The translations under genes were made by a program, and so were the position numbers. DNA of 64,000 nt from Rhizobium sp. RM (lineage in GTDB: Bacteria > Pseudomonadota > Alphaproteobacteria > Rhizobiales > Rhizobiaceae), in NCBI RefSeq assembly GCF_013390595.1, contig NZ_JACAWV010000008.1:1-64000 (forward strand). The letters run 5' to 3'. This document shows, piece by piece, positions 40,784 to 50,500 of the stretch; positions within the stretch are counted from its first letter, which is position 1, and every line of letters begins with the position of its first letter. A model generated the notes under the pieces. It did not search any database. It saw only the letters and a list, made by a program, of their open reading frames with translations, and had not been told where the DNA came from.

Positions 40784-41043
40784 AACAAAGTCCTAAAAAG
40801 AAATTTTTGAAATGAAAAAACTGATTTATATGGCGGCATTAATAATTCATTTACTGTAAAAAGTCATCCCGAAATATCTCCGCAAATGCGCAAATGCCGA
40901 TCTACGGTTAACGTCGGCGCCAACCTGCTTCAGAGCAATCGGAACTATGCTGGAGACTTCTTGCCGTTAAGGAAGGGGCGGACTTTTCAGCGATTGATAC
41001 ACAGAGAAACTGTCAGCCGGCTGTCTATCGATCCTGTGGGCGC

Positions 41044-43404
41044 TCAATTGCCCATCAGAATGTCGAGGAGTGTGGTCTGTTTCGCGCCGTTTCTTGCTGG
41101 CTCCTGACCACCAATATCGGCAGGCGGAACGGGACCACCATTGGCATAGTTCGGCTCCATTCGTTGCCCCGGAATATTGGATGGCGGCATGGGCGCGTCT
41201 GTCTGAGGTCGGTCAAGCGCAACCGGGGCGGCTGGATAGGCGTCGGTATTCGACGAGCCTCCGCCAAGCGCGTTGGAAATGATGTCGCCAATCGATGATG
41301 GCGCATTTTCCGACGGTGGCTGCTGCATCTCGCCAAGTGGGGGAACGCCGGTTGTGCCGAGGCCGAAAAGTGGTGATGGAGACAGGCCGGAATGTGCAGC
41401 CGTCATGAAGTCTTTCCAGGCTCTTGCGGGCAGCCCGCCACCGGTCACCTTTTTCATGGAGGTGCCATCATCGTTGCCGAACCAGACACCGGTTGTCAGA
41501 TTGCTGGTATAGCCGACGAACAGCGCATCACGAAAAGACTGGGTCGTTCCCGACTTGCCGGCGGCCTGCCATCCCTGCAGCCGCGCAGCTTTTCCCGTTC
41601 CCTCGGTGATAACGCGGCTCAGCATGCCGTTCATCGTCGCGGCAATGTCTTCGCTCAGCACGCGCGGCGGATTGTCGTATTTGTTTTCGTAAAGCAACTT
41701 GCCGTCGGCATCGGTAATACGTTTGACGATATGCGGGGTGGCTTTGTAGCCGCCGTTCATGAACGGTGCGTAAGACGCAGTCAGCTCCAGAAGTGATACT
41801 TCGGATGTTCCGAGCGCAATCGATGCATTGCTCTGCAAATCGGATTCGATACCCATCCGGTGCGCAACCTGCGTCACACGATCGGGGCCGACTTCCATCA
41901 CCAGTTGGGCGGCGATAGTGTTCAGCGAATTGGCAAGCGCTGTCGCCAGTGTCACTTCACCGCGGTATTTCTTTTCGTAGTTTTCCGGTGTCCAGTTGCC
42001 GATCTTGACCGGCGCGTCGTTGCGGATGGAGTAGGGTGTCAGCCCTGATTCGAGCGCCGCTACATAAACGAAGGGTTTGAAGGCTGAGCCAGGTTGCCGT
42101 TTCGCCTTCGCAGCACGGTTAAACTGGCTTTCGGCGTAATCGGCCCCGCCAACCACTGCGCGGATGGCTCCGGTTCCATCGATGGAAACCAGAGCTGCCT
42201 GGGACGCAGCCTGCTTTTTACCATCCCCCTGAAGAATGTGCGTCAGGGACTTTTCGGCGTCGCGTTCCAGGTCTGGATCGATGGTGGCATCGACAACGAT
42301 GTCCTGCTTCACGTCGCCGATCAGCATGCGGACTTCGTCGAGAACCATGTCGGCAGCATAATGTTCTGCACCGGACCAGAAGCGTTTCGCTTTGGTTGGG
42401 GGCTGCGACATCGCCGTCTTGATCTCGCTGTCGGTGATGAATCCGACATCGCGCATGGATTGAAGCACGACCTGGGCGCGTTCTTCAGCAGCCTGCGGGT
42501 CACGGGCAGGGGAGAGGCGCGAAGGTGCCTTGAGGAGGCCGGCCAGCAGGGCTGCTTCACCCAGATTGACGTCACGCGCCGACTTGTTGAAATACCGTCT
42601 GGAGGCCGCTTCGACACCATAGGCATTGGAACCGAAATAGACGCGATTGAGATACATCGCGAGAATCTGGTCCTTGGTGTATTTGTGCTCCAGCCAGAAC
42701 GCCAGAAGCACTTCCTGCACCTTGCGTTCCAATGTCCGGTCGGGAGACAGGAACAGGTTCTTGGCAAGCTGCTGGGTAAGGGTCGAACCGCCCTGGACGG
42801 TGCGTCCCGTCAATACGTTGGTGACGATGGCGCGGCCGAGGCCGAGCGGATCAACCCCAAAATGCGAGTAAAAACGCCTGTCTTCGATCGCCATGACCGC
42901 TTGCGGAATGTAGGGCGACATATCCTCAAGTGCCAAAGCCTCGCCACCGGTCGTCCCGCGATTGGCAAGAACCGTCCCGTTGACAGAAACGATCTTCACA
43001 TTCGGCGGACGCTCAGGGATGGACCAGCTTGCAGCACTGGGCATGCGGGCGCCATAATAAAGAACAAGTCCCGCAACACCGATCCCGCCCCATATGCCCA
43101 GCACGATGCACCAGTAAACAAGTGAGCGGAACATGCCGGTGATGCCGCGTGTCTCCATGCGTTTTTGTTTCTGACGCTTTTGGCGCGTCTGGCCTTTTGG
43201 CGATTTCGGCGGAGGAAGGTCGTCGTCTTTCGCAGCTTTCGCTGCCTGCTTTCGCCCGCCGCTGATGCGGTCACTGGCGTCAAGGCGCAGGTCATCGCCG
43301 GAATCGTGAAAATCCCCGAAGGAAGGTTCTACCCGCTCGCGTGATTTGCCTTTACCTGCCATCCAGCCGATATCGCTCCATTCTGATTGCGCGATCGCAC
43401 GCAT
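41044..43404 (-). CDS. Class A penicillin-binding protein (glycosyltransferase/transpeptidase)
   Basis: 786 residues. A charged cytoplasmic tail (~90 residues), one membrane anchor (YWCIVLGIWGGIGVAGLVLYY), a GT51 domain with EDRRFYSHFGVDPLG and QGGSTLTQQLAKNLFL, and a transpeptidase domain with nucleophile motif PGSAFKPF (SxxK), SLN and KSGTT. The Pro/Gly-rich C-terminal ~110 residues have no recognised domain. It polymerises and cross-links peptidoglycan in the periplasm. The assigned start at 43404 is the longest. MAGKGKSRE at residue 15 is an alternative. Confidence 0.93.
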   Translation of the reverse strand: MRAIAQSEWSDIGWMAGKGKSRERVEPSFGDFHDSGDDLRLDASDRISGGRKQAAKAAKDDDLPPPKSPKGQTRQKRQKQKRMETRGITGMFRSLVYWCIVLGIWGGIGVAGLVLYYGARMPSAASWSIPERPPNVKIVSVNGTVLANRGTTGGEALALEDMSPYIPQAVMAIEDRRFYSHFGVDPLGLGRAIVTNVLTGRTVQGGSTLTQQLAKNLFLSPDRTLERKVQEVLLAFWLEHKYTKDQILAMYLNRVYFGSNAYGVEAASRRYFNKSARDVNLGEAALLAGLLKAPSRLSPARDPQAAEERAQVVLQSMRDVGFITDSEIKTAMSQPPTKAKRFWSGAEHYAADMVLDEVRMLIGDVKQDIVVDATIDPDLERDAEKSLTHILQGDGKKQAASQAALVSIDGTGAIRAVVGGADYAESQFNRAAKAKRQPGSAFKPFVYVAALESGLTPYSIRNDAPVKIGNWTPENYEKKYRGEVTLATALANSLNTIAAQLVMEVGPDRVTQVAHRMGIESDLQSNASIALGTSEVSLLELTASYAPFMNGGYKATPHIVKRITDADGKLLYENKYDNPPRVLSEDIAATMNGMLSRVITEGTGKAARLQGWQAAGKSGTTQSFRDALFVGYTSNLTTGVWFGNDDGTSMKKVTGGGLPARAWKDFMTAAHSGLSPSPLFGLGTTGVPPLGEMQQPPSENAPSSIGDIISNALGGGSSNTDAYPAAPVALDRPQTDAPMPPSNIPGQRMEPNYANGGPVPPADIGGQEPARNGAKQTTLLDILMGN

Positions 43405-43510
43405 GTCCGCCGATTGCAGTATTTATGCGCGCATTATCCTTAATCCGGGATGAAGAGCGTAAATGCGGCAATTTAAGGCGAGGTTAGGTGAAGAAAGGAT
43501 CACTTCGACG

Positions 43511-43969
43511 TCATTGGCAGACGTCGATCCATTCTGCTTCTGTCAGTTCGGCAATGGCGTGCGGAGAAATTTTGACGGCTGCATTGGTCGCGCCGGCGGC
43601 AGGAACCACTTCGTTGTAGCTTCTCAGCGAGACATCGCAAAACACCGGAATGGGTTCCGGCAGACCGAAAGGGCAGACGCCACCAACGGGATGGCTTGTG
43701 ACTGATACGACATCTTCCGCATCAAGCATCCGGGGCTTTGCGCCAAACCGGTCTCGAAACTTGCGATTGTCGAGCCGTTTGGTGCCGGCAGCCACGACGA
43801 GAAGAATGGTATCTCCTGCCTTCAGGCAGATGGTTTTGGCGATCTGATCGGGATCGACACCATGCGCTTCAGCCGCGAGCGCAACGGTGGCTGAACTGGC
43901 TTCCGTTTCGATGACGGTGACGTCAGGAGATTTTTCCGCGAAAAAGGCGCGGACGGATTCAATGGTCAT
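43511..43969 (-). CDS. YbaK/EbsC-family aminoacyl-tRNA editing protein
   Basis: A 152-residue YbaK/ProX-like deacylase that hydrolyses mischarged tRNA (Cys- or Ala-tRNA-Pro). Lys in the QIAKTICLKAGD segment near residue 43 corresponds to the catalytic lysine, and SHPVGGVCPFGLPEPIPVFCD near residue 92 is the substrate loop. It is a stand-alone editing domain. Which tRNA it corrects is not clear from the sequence. Confidence 0.87.
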   Translation of the reverse strand: MTIESVRAFFAEKSPDVTVIETEASSATVALAAEAHGVDPDQIAKTICLKAGDTILLVVAAGTKRLDNRKFRDRFGAKPRMLDAEDVVSVTSHPVGGVCPFGLPEPIPVFCDVSLRSYNEVVPAAGATNAAVKISPHAIAELTEAEWIDVCQ

Positions 43970-44089
43970 GGCTATTTATTAGGCTGGAAGCATGTAAGCC
44001 GCAAGACGCCTGCAGAAAGCCATGCAAAAAACGCAATGCTGCGCTGCGATAGAATGTCTGTTTTTTGGGCTCGAATGTTGTATCTTTCA

Positions 44090-44207
44090 ATCATCGAAGC
44101 GACGCACTCCTCCTCCCAGCGTCGCCCGATTGGATTGACAATACTCCTCCTCCCAATTGTCAGTCAGTTTCAAGGACCCGGCGCACCTCCTCCCGCGCCG
44201 GGTTTTT
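44090..44207 (+). ncRNA. Trans-acting sRNA with three anti-Shine-Dalgarno loops (alpha-r14/NfeR1-like)
   Basis: Three hairpins in a row display a CCTCC-rich anti-Shine-Dalgarno motif. Hairpin 1: CGACGC/GCGTCG (44100-44124). Hairpin 2: a stem of up to 10 bp ending in ACAAT/ATTGT (44133-44165). These two have the identical 13-base loop ACTCCTCCTCCCA. Hairpin 3: CCCGGCGC/GCGCCGGG (44177-44202), loop ACCTCCTCCC, then TTTTT, so it is also the terminator. This is the architecture described for the rhizobial alpha-r14 family, which blocks ribosome binding of many transporter mRNAs. The 5' end is approximate. Confidence 0.88.
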
Positions 44208-44401
44208 GCATTTCTGGCTTCCGAAATTTTCCAGATGACACTAATGGATTGACTGTAGATCACGTCATTTTCAAAGAAACTTGACTTTTTGGGTCTCTCC
44301 ACCTAGGTGTTCCGACATCGAAATTTGTTTGACGACCAGAGCTTCGGCGCTTCGCGGCGCACACGACGATCTTTCTTTCCTTCAAATTCGACACAAGACC
44401 C

Positions 44402-44417
44402 GCACTGCTTGCAGTGC
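44402..44417 (+). promoter_or_regulatory. Hairpin in the cspA 5' leader
   Basis: GCACTGC and GCAGTGC form a perfect 7-bp stem-loop 31 bases before the cspA start, with the ribosome site (GGAAGG) just after it. Long structured leaders are usual for cold-shock genes and can respond to temperature. Here that role is inference. No clear promoter could be fixed in 44208-44400, although CTTGAC (44280-44285) is a candidate -35. Confidence 0.5.
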
Positions 44418-44448
44418 AAATGCAATTTGCCAACGGAAGGAAATCGTT

Positions 44449-44658
44449 ATGGCGACTGGTACGGTAAAGTGGTTCAACGCAACCAAGGGCTACGGCTTCA
44501 TTCAGCCTGATGATGGTTCGCAGGACGTATTCGTTCACATCTCTGCAGTTGAGCGCGCTGGTTTGACCGCTCTCAACGACGGTCAGAAGCTGACCTACGA
44601 ACTGATGCAGGACCGCCGCTCGGGCAAGATGTCTGCAGGCAACCTCGTAGCTGCCTAA
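44449..44658 (+). CDS. cspA: Cold-shock protein (CspA family)
   Basis: 69 residues, the normal size for a single cold-shock domain. RNP-1 is KGYGFIQPDD and RNP-2 DVFVHISAV. It binds single-stranded RNA and acts as an RNA chaperone. The ATG at 44449 follows GGAAGGAAATCGTT. The open frame upstream to 44281 is leader, not coding. It has its own strong terminator and lies directly after the alpha-r14-like sRNA. Confidence 0.96.
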   Translation: MATGTVKWFNATKGYGFIQPDDGSQDVFVHISAVERAGLTALNDGQKLTYELMQDRRSGKMSAGNLVAA

Positions 44659-44697
44659 TAAGGCGTTGTGACCTTCATGGTCGCGCCTGGAAATAAG

Positions 44698-44725
44698 AAG
44701 GCCGGACGTCACGTCCGGCCTTTTT
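44698..44725 (+). terminator. cspA terminator
   Basis: AAGGCCGGACGT and ACGTCCGGCCTT (44698-44722) form a near-continuous stem followed by TTTTT. A weaker hairpin (AGGCG/CGCCT, about 44661-44688) lies between it and the stop codon. Confidence 0.93.
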
Positions 44726-44791
44726 CTTTTGGAGAATTCTTTTCAGAGCGTTCGGCCTTGTAAAAGCCATGTTCCGATACGATATACGGTT

Positions 44792-45006
44792 CAACAGTGC
44801 TTCAGAACTGTCAGGCGGTCGCTGAAAAGTGACGCTGTTGTCGTGTTAACCAAAGATTAACCGAAGCAGTCGATCCTGACCTTGAAGATGCAGCCGACCG
44901 ATAGTCGGCGCGCTCTGAAGCATCAGACGTTTCAAACGCTTTGACCACGGATGTACTGGCACTGACGTAGAAACGGGTGGAAAGGTCGGGCTTGCCCGGC
45001 CTTTTT
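44792..45006 (+). ncRNA. Putative small RNA (locus B)
   Basis: Between the cspA terminator and the convergent peptidase gene there is a promoter-like pair CTTGTA (44757-44762) and CGATAT (44780-44785) with a 17-bp spacer. The region ends in its own intrinsic terminator. Inside is the 16-base element shared with locus A (44944-44959). It places CGGATGTAC in a CCA/TGG-closed loop, itself enclosed by CGTTTC/GAAACG (44928-44975). No convincing ORF or ribosome site is present. Start and length (~215 nt) are inferred. Confidence 0.55.
44982..45006 (+). terminator. Intrinsic terminator of locus B
   Basis: AAGGTCGGGC (44982-44991) pairs with GCCCGGCCTT (44994-45003), including one T.G pair, followed by a T-run. 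It lies 255 nt after the cspA terminator, so it ends a separate transcript. Confidence 0.85.
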
Positions 45007-45088
45007 GTTTTTCTGGCATTAGCACTTAGCAGCCTTGCGGTGGATGTCCGGAAACTGGCCGCGTGATCGCGACCAGTTTCCAACAAGC

Positions 45089-46480
45089 TTATTTCGCTGC
45101 GAGAGCATCCAGAATTCGAACCCAGGAGCGAATGCCCTTGTGATAGGACTGCAGGTCGTACTTCTCGTTCGGAGAGTGAATGCGATCATCCGTCAGACCA
45201 AAGCCGACCAGCAGGGAATCCATACCGAGCATCTTCTGGAAATCGCCTACGATCGGGATGGAGCCTCCCATGCCGATAACCACGGCGGGCTTCGGCCATT
45301 CGTCAGAAAGCGCGTTCTTCGCCTTGGTCAGGACCGGTGAATCATAGGACAGCTGGATAGCAGGCGACGCGCCATGCTCATGGAATTCAACGGAGCAATC
45401 GGCTGGGATTTTCGAGCGCACATAAGCGCGGAAGCTCTCACGGATGGCGGCGGGGTCCTGATGCCCGACAAGACGGAAGGAAATCTTGGCTGATGCTTTC
45501 GCGGCGATCACGGTCTTGAAGCCGTCGCCGGTGTAACCGCCGATGATGCCGTTGACTTCCGCTGTCGGCCGCGCCCAGGTCTGTTCCAGCACGGAACGCC
45601 CCTTTTCACCGGAAGGGACCGAAAGCCCAACCTCGCCGAGAAAATCTTCCGCCGTACGACCAAGCGTTTCCCAGGAAGCCTTGATGTTCGCCGGCGTCTC
45701 TTCGACGCCATTGTAAAAGCCTTCAAGCGTCACACGCCCGGTCTCGTCGTGCAGGCCCGAGAGAATGTCGGTGAGGATGTGGATCGGGTTTGCCGCAGCG
45801 CCACCGAAAAGACCTGAATGCAGATCGCGATCCGCTGCCGTGATCACGACTTCCTCGCCAACCAGACCACGAAGCGCTGCCGCAATTGCCGGGGTGTCGC
45901 GGTCCCACATGCCGGTGTCACACACCAGGGCATATTCCGCCTTCAGTTCAGCAGCATTGGCTTCCAGGAAGGGTTTCAGCGACGGAGAACCGGATTCTTC
46001 CTCACCTTCGAACAGGATGGTCACCCTGACCGGTAGGCCACCATTGACCTCTTTATAGGCGCGGCAGGCTTCCACGAAGGTCATAAGCTGACCCTTGTCA
46101 TCGGCCGTTCCACGGCCCGTGATGACTTGACGCCCTTCGCCGATATCCTTGATGGCGGGATCGAACGGATCATTTTCCCAAAGATTGAGCGGATCGACAG
46201 GCTGCACATCGTAGTGACCATAAAAGAGCACGTGCGGCGCATCTTTCGTTGCTGCATCGTGATGCGCGACGACCATAGGGTGACCGGCCGTGTCGCGGAC
46301 GGATGCCTCAAAACCGAGTGCAGAAAGCGTTTTGGTCAGCCACTCCGCTGCCTTGCGGCATTCCTGCTTGTAAGCCGGGTCAGTCGAGATCGACGGAATG
46401 CGAACAAGCTCAAAGAGCCGCTCCAGGCTGGAAGGGAGGTTGTCATCAACAGTGGAAAGAATTGGAGAAACGTCTGTCAT
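45089..46480 (-). CDS. M20-family dipeptidase
   Basis: A 463-residue metallopeptidase of the M20 (carnosinase/ArgE/DapE) family. Metal-binding segments are FYGHYDVQPVDP near residue 85, GRGTADDKGQL near residue 120 and EGEEESGSPSL near residue 150. HSGLFGGAAANP begins the dimerisation lid and DRIHSPNEKYDL near the end carries the last His ligand. It is presumably cytosolic and cleaves dipeptides. The frame extends to a GTG at 46597, but the ATG at 46480 (MTDVSPIL) with AGGA upstream is the better start. Confidence 0.9.
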   Translation of the reverse strand: MTDVSPILSTVDDNLPSSLERLFELVRIPSISTDPAYKQECRKAAEWLTKTLSALGFEASVRDTAGHPMVVAHHDAATKDAPHVLFYGHYDVQPVDPLNLWENDPFDPAIKDIGEGRQVITGRGTADDKGQLMTFVEACRAYKEVNGGLPVRVTILFEGEEESGSPSLKPFLEANAAELKAEYALVCDTGMWDRDTPAIAAALRGLVGEEVVITAADRDLHSGLFGGAAANPIHILTDILSGLHDETGRVTLEGFYNGVEETPANIKASWETLGRTAEDFLGEVGLSVPSGEKGRSVLEQTWARPTAEVNGIIGGYTGDGFKTVIAAKASAKISFRLVGHQDPAAIRESFRAYVRSKIPADCSVEFHEHGASPAIQLSYDSPVLTKAKNALSDEWPKPAVVIGMGGSIPIVGDFQKMLGMDSLLVGFGLTDDRIHSPNEKYDLQSYHKGIRSWVRILDALAAK

Positions 46481-46691
46481 CGCTGATCCTGTCATGTCTG
46501 TCATGGTTCCGGCGACGATGCGAGACAACGGCATCACCATTCGCAGGAAACGAGAAGGAAAGCCCTCGTGAATCGCCAGGGCTTCGGCCTGCGGCACGAT
46601 AGAACATTGGATTGAAAAGTGTAACGCGGTTTTCTGAAAATCAGATCAGCGTGGAAAAACGGTGAGGCAGGCGACCAATTTGCCGAAGCTC

Positions 46692-47126
46692 CTAACGGGC
46701 AGTTTTGGCGCAATCGATCGCCCGACGCATATATTCCACCAGAAGCTGCCGCTCGAACTGCCGGAAGTCCTTCAATAGTGCATCTTCCGTTCCCCTGGAT
46801 GCGGCAATAGCATTTGCTTCGAGTTCCTTTCCGCGTGGTGTCAGTTCGATGATTTGTGCCCGGCGGTCGGTTGGGTGCGGTTTGCGCACAATCAGGCCGT
46901 CACGTTCCATACGCGACAGCGTATTGGCGAGCGTCGCCTGTTCGATGTCGATCCTGTCCAGCAATTGACGTTGGGTGAGGCCTTCTTCATGCCAAAGCTC
47001 TACGAGGATTGGAAACTGCCCAGGGGAAAAGCCGAGCGCGGAGGCCCGTTTTTGCAGCGCCATGGTGAATTCGCGCGCCATTTTGGCGGCGAGGTAGATC
47101 ACCGATTCGTCTCGGGAAAATTCCAT
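46692..47126 (-). CDS. MarR-family transcriptional regulator
   Basis: A 144-residue winged helix-turn-helix protein. The DNA-binding part is GLTQRQLLDRIDIEQATLANTLSRMERDGLIVRKPHPTDRR (about residues 48-90), with dimerisation helices at both ends. MarR proteins usually repress nearby genes and respond to phenolic ligands. The target is unknown. The minus-strand peptidase gene 211 bp downstream is one candidate. An alpha-r7-like sRNA lies just upstream, transcribed in the same direction. Confidence 0.9.
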   Translation of the reverse strand: MEFSRDESVIYLAAKMAREFTMALQKRASALGFSPGQFPILVELWHEEGLTQRQLLDRIDIEQATLANTLSRMERDGLIVRKPHPTDRRAQIIELTPRGKELEANAIAASRGTEDALLKDFRQFERQLLVEYMRRAIDCAKTAR

Positions 47127-47223
47127 TCATGCATCCATGCGAGCAATTGCGACAGGGGTCGCGAGGATTCGATAGCATGATATATATAGCACGGAATGTT
47201 GCTGTGGCACGTCCCTGATGCCC

Positions 47224-47370
47224 AAAATAAAACCGCCATGGCCGGGAGGGGTCGGCCATGGCGGTCATATTGGAGGACAAAGGCCCGGAGAGGGGGAAAG
47301 GCCTTTGTCCGGTCTGACGCGGCGGGGGACGAGCCTGCAATCAGACTACGGCGTGATCAGGCGCCGTCCT
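47224..47370 (-). ncRNA. Trans-acting sRNA, alpha-r7 (Smr7C)-like
   Basis: The marR-polA gap contains four hairpins that read as a minus-strand RNA of about 147 nt. In transcription order they are ACGGCG/CGCCGT (47348-47367), GTCTGA/TCAGAC (47312-47346), GGACAAAGGC/GCCTTTGTCC (47275-47310) and ACCGCCATGGCC/GGCCATGGCGGT (47232-47265). The last is followed by TTTTATTTT, so it is the terminator. Loops of the last two are rich in CCCCTCCC/CCCCCTCTCC. CTTGAA (47399-47404) with a 17-bp spacer could be the -35. I recall the rhizobial alpha-r7 family as ~150 nt and lying between polA and a MarR gene, which matches. Confidence 0.82.
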
Positions 47371-47530
47371 CTAAGAAATGTGTCTGCAAATGCGGCTTTT
47401 CAAGGGAATTCGGATTACAAATCGGTAACGTTAGGGTGAATTTTTGGCCGGGTTCAACATTCTCGCGTTACGTGCTTAGCAGTGCGTTTTAAGAAGTTTC
47501 TGTGGACGCCAAAACGACCCCGCGCTATCC

Positions 47531-50500
47531 ATGCTACCCATGAAAAAAGGCGATCATCTCTTCCTCGTTGACGGCTCCGGATTCATCTTCCGGGCGTTCC
47601 ATGCCATCCCGCCCTTGAACCGCAAGTCGGACGGGTTGCCAGTCAATGCCGTCTCCGGTTTCTGCAACATGTTGTGGAAGCTCCTGAAGGATGCGCGAAA
47701 CACGGATGTTGGCGTCACCCCGACACACTTCGCGGTCATTTTCGACTACTCGTCGAAGACATTCCGCAACGAACTTTACGATCAGTACAAGGCGAACCGC
47801 TCCGCGCCACCTGAAGATCTTGTGCCGCAGTTTGGTCTGATCCGTGAAGCCACACGTGCCTTCAATCTTCCCTGCATTGAGACCGAGGGCTTTGAGGCTG
47901 ACGACATCATTGCCACCTATGCCCGCCAGGCCGAGGCCATCGGCGCCGACGTCACCATCATTTCATCCGACAAGGATCTGATGCAGCTCGTGACCGCGAA
48001 CGTGCATATGTACGACGCGATGAAGGACAAGCAGATCGGCATTCCGGATGTCGTTGAGAAATGGGGCGTACCGCCCGAGAAGATGATCGACCTGCAGGCG
48101 ATGACGGGCGATTCCACCGACAACGTGCCAGGCATCCCCGGCATTGGCCCGAAAACGGCAGCTCAGCTTCTCGAGGAATATGGAGACCTGGACACGCTTT
48201 TGTCGCGGGCTGGAGAAATCAAGCAACAAAAGCGTCGGGAAAACATTATCGCCAATGCCGACCTCGCCCGTATTTCCAGGCAGTTGGTGGCGCTTAGAAC
48301 CGATGTGCCACTCGATCAGTCCCTGGAACAGCTTGTACTCGAGCCTCAGAATGGCCCCAAGCTGATCGCCTTCCTGAAGGCAATGGAATTCACCACCTTG
48401 ACGCGTCGCGTTGCCGAAGCGACCGACACCGATGCTTCCTCCGTGGACGCTGCCGATGTCGCCGTGCAGCGGGGCGAGGAAGCGCACGGTCCTGACCTCG
48501 ATAACCCCGCTCCGGCAGAGACCGGGGTGGAAGTTGAGGCGCAACCGTCATCGCCTTCGATACCGGCGAAAAAAGTGGCGGCCGAAGGCAGCGCACCTGC
48601 CGAGCTTGCCGAAGCGCGCAGAACTGTTTTTGCCACCGCCAAGATCAATAAGGAAGCGTACACCACCATCCGCGACATTCGTGAGCTTGATCGCTGGATC
48701 GCTGCTGCACGTGAGACGGGCCTCGTCGCTTTCGACACCGAAACGACGTCGCTTGACCCCATGCAGGCGGAACTGGTCGGCTTTTCTCTTGCTATTGCAG
48801 ATAATGGAAAAGACGCATCCGGTGCGGATATTCGCGCCGCCTACGTTCCGCTGACGCACAAGACTGGTTCAGGTGGCGATCTTTTCAGCGACGGCATCAA
48901 GCTTGTCGAGGGTCAAATCCCCGCCGCCGAGGCGATGGATCGCCTCAAATCATTGCTGGAAGATCCGTCGGTTCTGAAGATCGCGCAGAACCTGAAATAC
49001 GATTACCTGCTGATGAAGCGTCATGGCGTCGTCATGCAGAGCTTCGATGATACGATGCTGATCTCCTACGTGCTCGAAGCCGGGAAGGCGACGCATGGTA
49101 TGGATTCGCTCTCTGAGCGCTGGCTTGGACATACACCCATCGCCTACAAGGATGTCGCGGGTTCCGGCAAGTCCGGCGTGACCTTCGATTTCGTCGACAT
49201 CGGCAAGGCCACCGCCTATGCGGCGGAAGATGCCGATGTTACGCTGCGGCTCTGGATGGTCCTGAAACCGCGTCTCGTTGCCGAAGGTTTGACCAAGGTT
49301 TATGAGCGACTGGAGCGCCCTCTTGTGCCGGTTCTTGCCCATATGGAAGAGCGTGGCATCACCGTTGATCGGCAGATTTTGTCGCGCCTGTCAGGAGAGC
49401 TAGCCCAGAAGGCCGCCGCCTTTGAAGAGGAAATCTACGAGCTGGCAGGTGAGCGTTTCAACGTGGGCTCCCCCAAACAGCTCGGCGACATCCTTTTCGG
49501 GAAGATGGGATTGCCCGGCGGCTCCAAGACCAAGACTGGGCAGTGGTCGACATCGGCACAGGTTCTGGAAGATCTCGCCGCAGAGGGCGTGGAATTGCCG
49601 CGCAAGATCGTGGACTGGCGTCAGCTGACCAAGCTGAAGTCGACCTACACGGATGCGCTGCCCGGATACATCCATCAAGACACCAAGCGTGTGCATACAT
49701 CCTACGCGCTCGCTTCCACCACCACCGGACGCCTCTCCTCGTCCGAGCCGAACCTGCAGAACATTCCTGTCCGCACCGCGGAAGGGCGCAAGATCCGTAC
49801 GGCGTTCATCTCCACGCCTGGGCACAAGCTGCTGTCGGCCGACTATAGCCAGATCGAACTGCGTGTCCTGGCGCACGTTGCGGATATTCCCCAGCTCCGC
49901 AGCGCCTTTGAAAACGGCATCGATATCCATGCGATGACGGCGTCGGAAATGTTTGGTGTGCCGGTAGAGGATATGCCGTCTGAAGTGCGGCGCCGCGCCA
50001 AGGCCATCAACTTTGGCATCATCTACGGTATCTCCGCATTCGGGCTGGCAAACCAGCTCAGCATTGCTCGCTCCGAAGCTGGAGAATACATCAAGAAGTA
50101 TTTCGAGCGGTTTCCCGGCATTCGCGATTACATGGAGCAGACCAAGGCTTTCGCGCGTGACAACGGTTATGTTGAAACGATTTTTGGACGCCGTGCCTAT
50201 TACCCCGAGATTCGTTCCTCCAACCCATCGGTGAAGGCGTTCAACGAACGCGCCGCGATCAACGCGCCTATTCAGGGATCTGCGGCCGACATTATTCGTC
50301 GAGCGATGGTCCGCATGGATGGTGCGCTGGTCGAGGCTGGTCTTGCCGAGCAGGCGCGGATGTTGCTTCAGGTGCACGACGAACTGATATTCGAGGTCGA
50401 AGATCAGGCCGTCGAGGCGACATTGAAGGCGGTTACCCATACGATGGAAAATGCCGCCATGCCGGCGATCTCCATGAAGGTTCCGCTCAAGGTGGATGCG

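Noticed and set aside
40886..41107. Small plus-strand frame of 73 codons between the sugar transferase and the PBP gene
   Set aside because: It has no ribosome site, overlaps the 3' end of the PBP gene and shows no protein-like pattern.
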